From Pseudomonadota bacterium (lineage in GTDB: Bacteria > Pseudomonadota > Gammaproteobacteria > Burkholderiales > Nitrosomonadaceae): a stretch of 64,000 nt of DNA. Location of the stretch: assembly GCA_018240285.1 (NCBI GenBank), contig JAFEGA010000005.1, positions 1 through 64,000 on the forward strand, read 5' to 3'. Of this stretch, positions 57,481 to 64,000 are shown piece after piece. Each line of letters begins with the position of its first letter. The first letter of the stretch is position 1. A program made the translations under genes and the position numbers. The notes under the pieces were generated by a model, which made no database searches, was not told the origin of the DNA, and was given only the letters and a program-made list of their open reading frames with translations.

Positions 57481-57900
57481 GGTGCAGGGTATTATCAGTA
57501 TTTCGCCCAAACCCAGAACCAGTATTCCAGGCAAGCAACACATGGCCTAGCCTTGTTTGCTCAATGGTATGAGCATCAATCGGTCTAACCAAGTCTGGGC
57601 TGCTGATATTACGTATGGTCGATGGAGAAAGAGTTTGGATATCTCGTCGCCATTATTGATTGGTATTCCCGTAAAGTGCTGAGCTGGTGTCTATCAACAC
57701 CATGAACAACAAAGGTTGTTACTATGACAACATCTTTGTCGAGCGGCTGTGGTGCACCGTCGAGTATGAAAATTTTTATGTTCAGACATTGAACAACCTA
57801 AAGGAAATAAAAAGACAGTTTAGCCCACGGATCTACTTGGTATAACCATGAACGATTTCATCAGGAGGTCAATAATCAAACATCTGGTGAAACCCGGTGA
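57481..57900 (+). pseudogene. IS3-family transposase (OrfB) remnant
   Basis: Pieces of an rve-type transposase in at least three frames: ISPKPRTSIPGKQHMA then a stop, NRSNQVWAADITY, a frame change, FGYLVAIIDWYSRKVLSWCL, an internal deletion, then NNKGCYYDNIFVERLWCTVE and a stop at 57844. The DITY and DWYSR elements belong to the IS3 OrfB core; the middle with part of the active site is missing. The 430 bases before it (57093-57480) hold nothing I can identify. Confidence 0.82.
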
Positions 57901-57955
57901 AGTGTATTATCAGAAAAAATCGCATTAACAAGCCGCCTGAGCTTGATAACATTAC

Positions 57956-58129
57956 ATGACAGAGCTTAATTTTTACTCGGATTGCCTTGCTCAAAGGGAT
58001 CGCTTCAGCGTCAAAATTACCACCGAATCCACAGGGATTCGGTGGGAAACACCCTACGAACGCTTAATTGAAATAGAGGAAACTTATTTCAAAGGGTTAA
58101 ACATAGAACCCAATTCAACACGCCCATGA
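57956..58129 (+). CDS. Short open reading frame of unknown status
   Basis: A 57-codon frame starting MTELNFYSDCLAQRDRFSVK and ending NIEPNSTRP. The composition is protein-like, but there is no ribosome site and it follows a decayed IS, so it may be a truncated gene. The perfect 10-bp stem CACCGAATCC/GGATTCGGTG at 58021-58044 lies inside it. I do not recognise a family. Confidence 0.3.
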   Translation: MTELNFYSDCLAQRDRFSVKITTESTGIRWETPYERLIEIEETYFKGLNIEPNSTRP

Positions 58130-58270
58130 TCTCCAGGATCATTGTGACATTTTCATCACAAAATTTTGCTTAAAAATGCTTGGGTCAAGCGGTACATTTA
58201 CAATAAATAGGGATTGTAAATAATTAACAGGTAAGGCAAAAAATATAAATAGAAAAGAATACTAAAATAC

Positions 58271-58492
58271 TTAATTTCTGTTCATCGAAGGTTGATATCT
58301 GGTTACGTATCTTCCTTTATTTGCAGGTTTGCCAAATTTTAATGAAATCAGAACGTAAGCTATAAAAAACACCACTCCTATTAGCCCGTCGGTAATGATC
58401 CAATTGAAAATATGTCTTGTTAATTCAAACATCGACAACAAACTCACTCCTATAGCAACAGCTGAAATAACGAATATTTGCTTTATTGACAT
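58271..58492 (-). CDS. Small two-helix membrane protein
   Basis: Protein of 73 residues with two predicted membrane segments (about 7-24 and 31-52) and a basic tail (GKPANKGRYVTRYQPSMNRN). GGAG lies six bases before the ATG. It follows uspA by about 90 bases on the same strand and may be in one transcript with the SulP gene, the 35-residue ORF and uspA. No family recognised. Confidence 0.7.
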   Translation of the reverse strand: MSIKQIFVISAVAIGVSLLSMFELTRHIFNWIITDGLIGVVFFIAYVLISLKFGKPANKGRYVTRYQPSMNRN

Positions 58493-58584
58493 GATAATCT
58501 CCTCGATTATAAAAATAATTACTTAGAAAGTTATATGTACTCAATCAATCACTATTGATACAAAAATAACTATATTTACTTAAA

Positions 58585-58989
58585 TTACTTTGGGCGAACC
58601 AGTAGTATTGAAGAATCAACTTTAGCGACTAATTGCTCTGCAACCGATCCTAAATAGAAACGCTCTAAACCACGACGATTCGAGGTTCCTACTACTAACA
58701 AATCCGCTTTCCAATCATAAACAGCAGCAGCGATAGCTTCAGCAATACCACTTAAGCCATATTCAACATCAGCTTTAAGAAGGCGAGTTTCAACACTCAA
58801 TACATCGGTCTCTGACTTTGCTTGTTCTAAAATCTCTTTGCCTTTGCCTGCATCAGATTCATTCTCACTGCTAATGCAGTGGACAATGCATATTGCTGCA
58901 TTGTAGGTATTAGCTATATTTACAGCCTCCGCTAATGCCTGCTTAGCTATCTCGCTGCCATCCACCGCTACCATTATCTGTTTATACAT
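58585..58989 (-). CDS. Universal stress protein, UspA family
   Basis: Soluble protein of 134 residues with a Rossmann-like Usp domain: MYKQIMVAVDGSEIAKQALA at the start and DLLVVGTSNRRGLERFYLGS near the end. The ATP-binding loop usually reads G-2X-G-9X-G(S/T); here the first part is GTSNRRG, so nucleotide binding may be altered. Coupling of a Usp protein with SulP-type transporters is common. The ribosome site is weak (GAGA). Confidence 0.9.
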   Translation of the reverse strand: MYKQIMVAVDGSEIAKQALAEAVNIANTYNAAICIVHCISSENESDAGKGKEILEQAKSETDVLSVETRLLKADVEYGLSGIAEAIAAAVYDWKADLLVVGTSNRRGLERFYLGSVAEQLVAKVDSSILLVRPK

Positions 58990-59062
58990 ACAATTTTCTC
59001 TAATTGAATTTCTGATTGTTCATTAAAAATAAGCAATAACTTAGCCTAAGACACAAATCAGT

Positions 59063-59170
59063 TTACGATAAGTTATGCGATGGCATTTTTGCTTGCAGAT
59101 TATTACTGTGCGCTCTTTTCAAATAAACGAAATATTGTTTGATTACAGAAACTAATATTTTCTTGAACAT
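59063..59170 (-). CDS. Putative small protein of 35 residues
   Basis: Short frame of 36 codons, MFKKILVSVIKQYFVYLKRA at the N-terminus and ending MPSHNLS. Its strength is the ribosome site: AAGGAG eight bases before ATG, better than that of the neighbouring uspA. The N-terminal half is an amphipathic, basic, hydrophobic helix. It lies between the SulP and uspA genes on the same strand. Translation is inferred only. Confidence 0.5.
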   Translation of the reverse strand: MFKKILVSVIKQYFVYLKRAHSNNLQAKMPSHNLS

Positions 59171-59231
59171 AATAAATTCTCCTTACAGTAACTTCAACTT
59201 CGTATACATATAAGCAACGTTTTGATTTCTT

Positions 59232-59261
59232 CTTTCGTAAACAGCGAACTGTTTACGAAAG
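59232..59261. repeat. Perfect 13-bp inverted repeat between the SulP and small-protein genes
   Basis: CTTTCGTAAACAG and CTGTTTACGAAAG are exact inverted copies around a four-base loop (TTCG on the minus strand), 22 bases after the SulP stop. No U run follows on the minus strand. It may act as a processing or attenuating hairpin or as an operator; the sequence does not decide. Confidence 0.75.
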
Positions 59262-59283
59262 TTTTGTCACAACAACATCCTTC

Positions 59284-60621
59284 TTATTGCAAATTACTAT
59301 TATCTTTTCTCAAATTATCGAAATAGCGCTTAACAACCGATCTTCCAGGCATATTTTCATGCTTGGTATAAACCAAGTAATGAACAACACCATGTATTGC
59401 CATAGCAATCAATAAGCCTTCAAAGATACCAACTTTATAAACCAACCCTGCCGTCAAGAATGCCAGCATCAATGCATAGGGACCGTAATGTGTAACATGC
59501 ACCAGGCCAGCGATCATCTTATAACCTGTGAACAGCATAATGGCCGCCAGAGCGAACTTCGGCAAATAATCCAGATAATGCGTATTGAACGTAAAGAAGC
59601 ACACAACGGAACCAATAATCAGAACAGAGAACTTCGTCATCGCACCGGCCAGTTTATTGGTAGTACTTTTTGCCAAACCATCCAGATTAGTCATACCACC
59701 AAAGAAACTTGAACCCAAATTAGCAATCCAGATAGCAAGCAAACTGTTATTACTATTTGTTTTACGTTTCAATGGATCGATTTTCTCGATGGCTGCGTTA
59801 CTCATAACCTGCTCAATCACATCCACAATGGCTAACATAGCGCAAAAGAAAATCATGTAAGCCAGCATCAAGATTGTCGTATCTTCGCTCGGAAGCGGCA
59901 ATTTCAATCCAAGCTCAACATCTTCTACGGAAATCATAGGCACCGATACAAATTGAGCCAAGATCACGCCACCAATGATGATGGCAAAATAAGGAATTGC
60001 TGGTTGAGTGTCTTTAAATTTTGAAAATAAGAGCAGAAAGAAAGCAAGTCCACCCGCAGATATTGCAGCCATTTGAATACGTGCCTCATTCCAGAAATCT
60101 TCCGTAACCATTTCCGCCGGTATCTCATACGTAAACTCTGAAAACTTGAGCAGAATCTTTAGTCCGACACCAGCCAGTAATCCTTCAACCAGATATACCG
60201 GAACCGCAACCAGCAAATATCGCTGCCAGTTAAATTTCCAAATAATGGCTTGCATGACAGCAGTCATACAAATACAAAATGCCATGTTCTGAATACCGAA
60301 AGCAGCCACACCCATTGCCAGTACTGGCGCCAACCCAGCAGCAATACCTGGAGAACCAATAAAATTGCCTGGTCTGAACCAGGCATTTATCCATCCAATA
60401 AACGACGCAAAAGCGACTGTCGCCAAACCCACCTTGATCGGATAATTCGACATAATCGCAATACCGATCGTTAATGGAATAGCCATTGCTCCGGTTATCA
60501 AGCCTGCCGCCGTATCACGGAAAAAGTACTGCGACTGAAAAGCAGCTGACCCCTCTTTTTTGGTAGTCTCTACAGTTTTTTGCTGCGAGACTACTGATTC
60601 GTCATCTAATCGTGACGCCAT
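59284..60621 (-). CDS. SulP-family anion transporter without STAS domain
   Basis: Membrane transporter of 445 residues, SLC26/SulP type. FFRDTAAGLITGAMAIPLTI, FIGSPGIAAGLAPVLAMG and LLAIWIANLGSSFFGGMTNL correspond to conserved transmembrane regions. After the last helix the protein ends within about 30 residues (HENMPGRSVVKRYFDNLRKD), so the usual C-terminal STAS domain is absent. Substrates in the family are sulfate, bicarbonate or other anions; in an autotroph bicarbonate is plausible, but not shown. GAGAGG precedes the ATG. Confidence 0.87.
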   Translation of the reverse strand: MASRLDDESVVSQQKTVETTKKEGSAAFQSQYFFRDTAAGLITGAMAIPLTIGIAIMSNYPIKVGLATVAFASFIGWINAWFRPGNFIGSPGIAAGLAPVLAMGVAAFGIQNMAFCICMTAVMQAIIWKFNWQRYLLVAVPVYLVEGLLAGVGLKILLKFSEFTYEIPAEMVTEDFWNEARIQMAAISAGGLAFFLLLFSKFKDTQPAIPYFAIIIGGVILAQFVSVPMISVEDVELGLKLPLPSEDTTILMLAYMIFFCAMLAIVDVIEQVMSNAAIEKIDPLKRKTNSNNSLLAIWIANLGSSFFGGMTNLDGLAKSTTNKLAGAMTKFSVLIIGSVVCFFTFNTHYLDYLPKFALAAIMLFTGYKMIAGLVHVTHYGPYALMLAFLTAGLVYKVGIFEGLLIAMAIHGVVHYLVYTKHENMPGRSVVKRYFDNLRKDNSNLQ

Positions 60622-61357
60622 AAATTACCTCTCTCTCGTAAACTATTAGTGATAAACTTCAAAAACTTTTTTAAACTAAAATCAGTTTTCAAAGCCAACT
60701 GGCTTGTTGAAGAATTTTTCCTCATTGAATGAGATCATCATTCTGCAATCAGTCTTTTCTCAGTTACTGGCGTTCCCAAGATCGCAAAATTTTTTCTATT
60801 TCAGTCTTCGTGATAGAGATTCTTCAAAAATATAAGCTTGAGGTAATCCTATCGTGTCGTAATTGCGTTGTATATTGGGAAAATCATTATTGTTTAACGG
60901 GCAATATTGCCAATCACATTGACCATAAACATTGCAATTTATTGGCAATAAACTTGCTAAAAATGGATAAAAAATTTATTTGTAGAAAGGTAATTTCTTA
61001 CTAAAAATAAGTAAAATGCTTAGATAATTTCTCTCTTTATTCTTAAAATAAAAAGAATCTTAAGAAATTAATCGCCTGTAGAAGTGTTTTAAATGACTGA
61101 AATTAATATCAAAAATAGATAATATTATTTCGCTCGATCTGCTAACGATTGGAGTATTGCCGCAAAACCGGATGAGAAGTTAATCTCTGTTAGGGAGGGG
61201 TTAAAGAGGACATAATCATGAGCGCCGCTGGTCCGTTGCGATAACGCGACGGATGGCAGAATTGGTGTCGTTATCGGTCAGGGTCGCATGGATTTCATAA
61301 GATGTTTAGTTCCATGGTGTGCTGATGTAATTACGGCCAGTTGCAGAGGGATTATTT
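60622..61357. other. AT-rich gene-free stretch upstream of the SulP gene
   Basis: About 735 bases with no credible coding region; the longest frame (91 codons at 60729-61004) has no ribosome site and poor composition. It includes a short palindrome GGCAATATTGCC near 60901. The SulP promoter must lie at its left end. Confidence 0.55.
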
Positions 61358-61450
61358 ATGGGACAGACTTTGCACGGAAGCACTAAGACCACGCACACGG
61401 TCAGAACGGCAACACAGTGATCGCGGGCTACGCTCTACCTGCACCGCCTT
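61358..61450 (+). pseudogene. IS481-like transposase N-terminal fragment
   Basis: MGQTLHGSTKTTHTVRTATQ followed by a stop resembles the start of IS481-type transposases (MGQxLHGSATTTxAVRxAIQ). Only about 20 codons are recognisable before the reading is lost. Confidence 0.55.
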
Positions 61451-61466
61451 AAAAAAGCCGGATTTC

Positions 61467-61595
61467 TCAGCGGGGAGAACATATCTTTTTTAGCGGCGGG
61501 GTGGCATCGTATTTTCTCTTTTTGTCGTTGTCGAGCTCAATCAGCAAAGTATGATCATCGATAGCAAGCGCTGATTTTACTTTTGGATATTGCAT
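61467..61595 (-). pseudogene. DUF2442 protein fragment
   Basis: A 42-codon frame, MQYPKVKSALAIDDHTLLIE then LDNDKKRKYDATPPLKK, matching the first half of DUF2442 proteins, which often pair with toxin-like genes. It ends early against the IS481-like scrap and overlaps the truncated toxin frame. Confidence 0.55.
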
Positions 61596-61645
61596 CGTTT
61601 TACTCCAAAATCCTGTCGCGCAAGCTGGGTAAAAATGACGCGCAT
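61577..61645 (-). pseudogene. Truncated RelE/ParE-type toxin
   Basis: After the antitoxin stop (GGATGATG overlap) the frame MRVIFTQLARQDF is the expected N-terminus of a ParE/RelE toxin, then reads into unrelated sequence and stops after 22 residues. The toxin is therefore inactive. Confidence 0.6.
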
Positions 61646-61851
61646 CATCCTTCTGTAAATATTTTTTCCATCAGGATTCCTTCTAACTTCCCCTCCCGAT
61701 AAGCTTTCAATTGCTTTTCCGCTTCCTCTACCCAGATCTCATCCAGCCGTTTGTCCGGCTCGTCTAAACTCTGGATCAATCCCTCTACCAAGGTGAGCCG
61801 TTCCTCGGGCCTTAGCTTCATTGCCTTATCTAATAGCGCTTTGGTATTCAT
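61645..61851 (-). CDS. Addiction-module antitoxin (TIGR02574 type)
   Basis: Antitoxin of 68 residues: MNTKALLDKAMKLRPEERLT, LVEGLIQSLDEPDKR and EIWVEEAEKQLKAYREGKLE are the family pattern. The ATG at 61851 has GGGAGG eight bases upstream. The partner toxin downstream is truncated, so this is an orphan antitoxin. Its position and strand would fit a second cassette of the integron remnant on its right. Confidence 0.85.
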   Translation of the reverse strand: MNTKALLDKAMKLRPEERLTLVEGLIQSLDEPDKRLDEIWVEEAEKQLKAYREGKLEGILMEKIFTEG

Positions 61852-61938
61852 GGCGTTGCACCTCCCAGTTTTGTGAAACATAACATAAAGATTAAGGAGC
61901 GGGCGTAATGACATCCGTTTCGCTTAGACTCGTGGCTG

Positions 61939-62037
61939 GTAGGGCGGAAGCCTGACAAGGCGTCCCGCCAAAAGCCAATAAAGATCGAGTATAGCGGACT
62001 ACAAACGGCGGAACACCCTATCGGGCTTCCGCCTTAC
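61939..62037. repeat. REP/MITE-like inverted-repeat element
   Basis: A 99-base element bounded by GTAGGGCGGAAGCC and GGCTTCCGCCTTAC (13 of 14 matches as inverted repeats), with a second internal pair GGCGTCCCGCC/GGCGGAACACC. It abuts the half attC site at 62041-62058, so it may have inserted there. Confidence 0.65.
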
Positions 62038-62040
62038 GGA

Positions 62041-62058
62041 TTGAACGACCAGTTAAGC
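62041..62058 (-). other. Half attC recombination site
   Basis: On the minus strand GCTTAACTGGTCGTTCAA matches the left half of a cassette attC: an RYYYAAC box (GCTTAAC) followed by TGGTCGTTCAA, common in chromosomal integron cassettes. The matching right half with GTTRRRY is not found downstream; the repeat element takes its place. Confidence 0.6.
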
Positions 62059-62123
62059 TGGGGAGCGGAGACACGGCCTTGCATTCCTATTTGCACCTTG
62101 GCTTTGGACATCTGGTAGGACAA

Positions 62124-62813
62124 CTACTCCAATTTAGAAAGCATGTAATCTACAGATAGTAAGCCATGCGCTCTACACAAAAGAAAGTAGACCCTGAGCC
62201 CTTGGCAATACTCTTTTAAGGAAGTCGCTTCGAAGTGCAGTCTATTGATGCCTCCGTCTTGAAGTTCAAACTTAACAGAAGGTGGGGTCATGCAGATTGC
62301 GGCACGAAAGGACGTCGAAGGCGCATCTTCCTTGCTGATCCAGTCTATCTCCCATTGATGGGCAAGAATGAATATGTGGCCTTCGAGTGTATGGATGAAG
62401 CCGCTCGCAATGTCGTAATACGCCTCTAATTCGTTTGTGTTTGGTTCAGCATATTCGTGCTCAACACGATTTCTGATTTTGTTAATCTTGGCTAATGATC
62501 TGGATGAAATGATGCCAGCTTCACTTGCGAACTCCAGCTTACTAGGTAGGTTGGTTGCAATTTTTGACGCACCAAGAATTCCCAGCAGCGTGTCGAGTTG
62601 GCATTCGACTGCTCTCTTGAGGTGGGATATGCAATTTATTTTTGCTGCCACCCCAGATTTTTCGAGTTCCAATTCAGCGAACTCAAGATAATCAAACGGC
62701 ATCAGATCGAAATCAGGAAAGCTCAAGTTTTCTCCTGAAGCCGATGAGAACTCAAGGTGTTTGAAGTTCTTCTTCAGGAAGGTGACTAGCTCGGAGTACT
62801 TGATGCTCGTCAT
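62124..62813 (-). CDS. HEPN-like protein in an integron cassette
   Basis: Protein of 229 residues, mostly helical in the first 150. INKIRNRVEHEYAEP contains RNRVEHEY, an exact RX4HXY motif as in HepT-type HEPN ribonucleases or AMPylation targets. The preceding SHLKRAVECQLDTLLGILGA gives the expected helix. The last 80 residues look beta-rich (TPPSVKFELQDGGINRLHFE). No MNT or other antitoxin gene is adjacent. It starts seven bases after a GTTAGGC core, and a half attC follows the stop, as for a cassette gene. Toxin or defence function is inferred. Confidence 0.65.
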   Translation of the reverse strand: MTSIKYSELVTFLKKNFKHLEFSSASGENLSFPDFDLMPFDYLEFAELELEKSGVAAKINCISHLKRAVECQLDTLLGILGASKIATNLPSKLEFASEAGIISSRSLAKINKIRNRVEHEYAEPNTNELEAYYDIASGFIHTLEGHIFILAHQWEIDWISKEDAPSTSFRAAICMTPPSVKFELQDGGINRLHFEATSLKEYCQGLRVYFLLCRAHGLLSVDYMLSKLE

Positions 62814-62819
62814 GTTGTG

Positions 62820-62826
62820 GCCTAAC
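62820..62826 (-). other. Integron recombination core site GTTAGGC
   Basis: GTTAGGC (GTTRRRY consensus) on the minus strand sits six bases before the ATG of the HEPN gene and about 125 bases from the start of the intI remnant, the place of an attI/cassette junction. Confidence 0.6.
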
Positions 62827-62950
62827 GTAATATATAAGACTTTTGTCCAATAACCCTGTAGATGATGCCGTATAATTGCAGTTCTGTTGGATTATCATCA
62901 TGTATTTTATATTAATTGGTAAATCAAATAAGACAAATCAAATGTGATAA

Positions 62951-63161
62951 GTCAATATAGCAACCCCACCAGCTAAAAAATTGCCCGATCGAGTTCATGA
63001 GAAAATAAGATACAAGCACTATAGTTTAAGCACAGAAGAAACTGATATCTCATGGATTAAACACTATATTTTTTCATGGCAAGCAACATCCGGCTGAGAT
63101 GGGTGTAATTGAGATGGAGCGGTTTTTGTCTCATCTGGCCAATGAACATCATGTTTCATAG
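62951..63161 (+). pseudogene. intI: Integron integrase N-terminal fragment
   Basis: LPDRVHEKIRYKHYSLSTEE and TDISWIKHYIF, then after a shift at a six-T run HGKQHPAEMGVIEMERFLSH and LANEHHVS followed by a stop. This is the SAM-like N-terminal domain of IntI/XerC-type recombinases. The catalytic domain is missing. The gene points away from the cassette, as intI does. Confidence 0.8.
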
Positions 63162-63210
63162 GTATCCAGTATTAAGGTATAAATTAAAGCATCAAGTTTT
63201 TGTGTATCAA

Positions 63211-63363
63211 CTTAAGGAAACGCTGAGCAATTCGACGAACGCGATGAAGGGTGAGGCGCACGGAACGCAGTGATCGAGACATATCAATCAGATAGGCGAG
63301 GGAGCGAGTGCCGCGCAACGAGGCAATTCGCTCGTGTAGTCAATTAATCAGCGTTTTCTTAAG
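63211..63363. mobile_element. MITE-like element with 16-bp terminal inverted repeats
   Basis: A 153-base element bounded by CTTAAGGAAACGCTGA and TCAGCGTTTTCTTAAG (15 of 16 match). It carries no ORF of note. The central part has GC-rich short runs unlike its AT-rich flanks. It lies just after the intI fragment and before hrpA. Confidence 0.75.
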
Positions 63364-63461
63364 GGCTCATCACATATTTTGAATCAGCGTTGTAAAGTTA
63401 TTGCGAGTTTTTCAGATCATTTGTAAAAATCGATTGCCATTGATCTGACACCGATATTTCC

Positions 63462-64000
63462 ATGAAAAAACTCCCCCCCGAAGTCATCACTAAGCGGCTT
63501 GCCCATCTTCCCCGTCCAACGTATGCGGAAGATTTGCCAGTCAATGTTCGCCGCGAGGAGATCAAGCAGGCCATCGAGAATCATCAGGTGGTAATTATTT
63601 GCGGCGAAACCGGGTCGGGAAAAACCACGCAAATTCCGAAAATCTGTCTGGAGCTTCAGCGCGGGGTGCATGGTTTGATCGGACATACGCAGCCGCGGCG
63701 GATTGCGGCGCGGACGGTGGCGGGGCGGATTGCGGCGGAGTTGAATAGTCCGCTGGGGCAGGCGGTGGGTTACAAGGTGCGATTCACCGATAAGATCGGC
63801 GCGGACAGTTACATCAAATTGATGACCGATGGCATTCTGCTGGCCGAGACGCAGGGCGATCCGCTGTTGCAGGCTTACGATACGCTGATCATCGACGAAG
63901 CGCACGAGCGCAGTCTGAATATTGATTTCTTGCTCGGTTACCTCAAGCAATTGCTGCCCAAGCGACCGGATCTGAAGCTGATCGTGACCTCGGCAACCAT
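63462..64000 (+). CDS. hrpA: ATP-dependent RNA helicase HrpA, N-terminal part
   Basis: DEAH-box helicase, cut by the window end after about 179 codons. Walker [13 protein letters not shown], motif Ia [12 protein letters not shown], the TDGILLAE element, DEAH in [11 protein letters not shown] and motif III TSAT are all present, so the gene is intact as far as visible. No good ribosome site is seen before the ATG; the start is placed at [13 protein letters not shown] by family pattern. Confidence 0.93.
   Translation, partial: MKKLPPEVITKRLAHLPRPTYAEDLPVNVRREEIKQAIENHQVVIICGETGSGKTTQIPKICLELQRGVHGLIGHTQPRRIAARTVAGRIAAELNSPLGQAVGYKVRFTDKIGADSYIKLMTDGILLAETQGDPLLQAYDTLIIDEAHERSLNIDFLLGYLKQLLPKRPDLKLIVTSAT

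Noticed and set aside
58021..58044. Perfect 10-bp stem as a terminator
   Set aside because: No U run follows and it lies inside an open short frame; it may be a coding coincidence.
60729..61004. 91-codon frame upstream of the SulP gene
   Set aside because: Low-complexity AT-rich composition with many Cys and no ribosome site.
1..64000. CRISPR arrays, rRNA genes, riboswitches
   Set aside because: I saw no regularly spaced repeats, no rRNA segments and no riboswitch consensus; an RNA covariance search could still find minor structured RNAs.

Overview
The window looks like a chromosomal segment of a betaproteobacterium, most likely an ammonia oxidiser of the Nitrosomonas group. The basis is the tmRNA tag ANDENYALAA, a betaproteobacterial housekeeping gene order (gph-ubiG-mtaD-ompA, proC-yggT, radC-rpmB-rpmG, gmk-rpoZ-spoT, tRNA Gly-Cys-Leu), a PEP-CTERM protein and many decayed insertion sequences. 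The genus is an inference from gene content, not from a search.

Layout. 1-4295: the end of an integrated island, with a frameshifted type I methylase (hsdM), hsdS and a P4-type integrase beside the 3' end of ssrA (tmRNA). 4296-35121: mostly core genes. They comprise tmRNA, gph, ubiG, mtaD and an OmpA protein; a Gld-like ABC transporter with two auxiliary proteins; mutM, proC, yggT, DUF167, sixA, a pseudouridine synthase and a fatty acid desaturase; rpmG, rpmB and radC; coaBC, dut and DUF192; ffh and a CcsA-like protein; spoT, rpoZ, gmk, dsbA, a SPOR protein, argS, rlmB and rnr; then tRNA-Leu(CAG), an IS5-type remnant and a tRNA Gly-Cys-Leu cluster.

35633-46700 is the most striking region: one long minus-strand cluster of eleven genes (yezD-like, porin, sulfate-binding protein, DUF2325, degenerate EAL protein, family 2A encapsulin, cysteine desulfurase with a long disordered N-terminal extension, cysT, cysW, cysA, epsC). 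It reads as a complete line from outer-membrane uptake and sulfate import, through O-acetylserine for cysteine synthesis, to a protein nanocompartment filled with cysteine desulfurase. The cargo extension carries a duplicated PLPFE motif that is a good candidate for the shell-docking element.

47000-56100 holds a lipoprotein, a secreted protein with a possible Cys-His active site, a PEBP-family protein, a Crp/Fnr regulator, a small membrane protein, an MsrA-thioredoxin-MsrB fusion and two MFS transporters. 56387-60621 has a PEP-CTERM protein, an IS3 remnant and a SulP/UspA group that includes a 35-residue ORF with a strong ribosome site and a perfect 13-bp hairpin.

61358-63363 is decayed accessory DNA. 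It has a truncated toxin-antitoxin pair, an IS481-like scrap and what I read as a chromosomal integron remnant: an intI N-terminal fragment, a GTTAGGC recombination core, one cassette gene carrying a HEPN-type RX4HXY motif and half an attC. A MITE-like element follows. The window ends inside hrpA.
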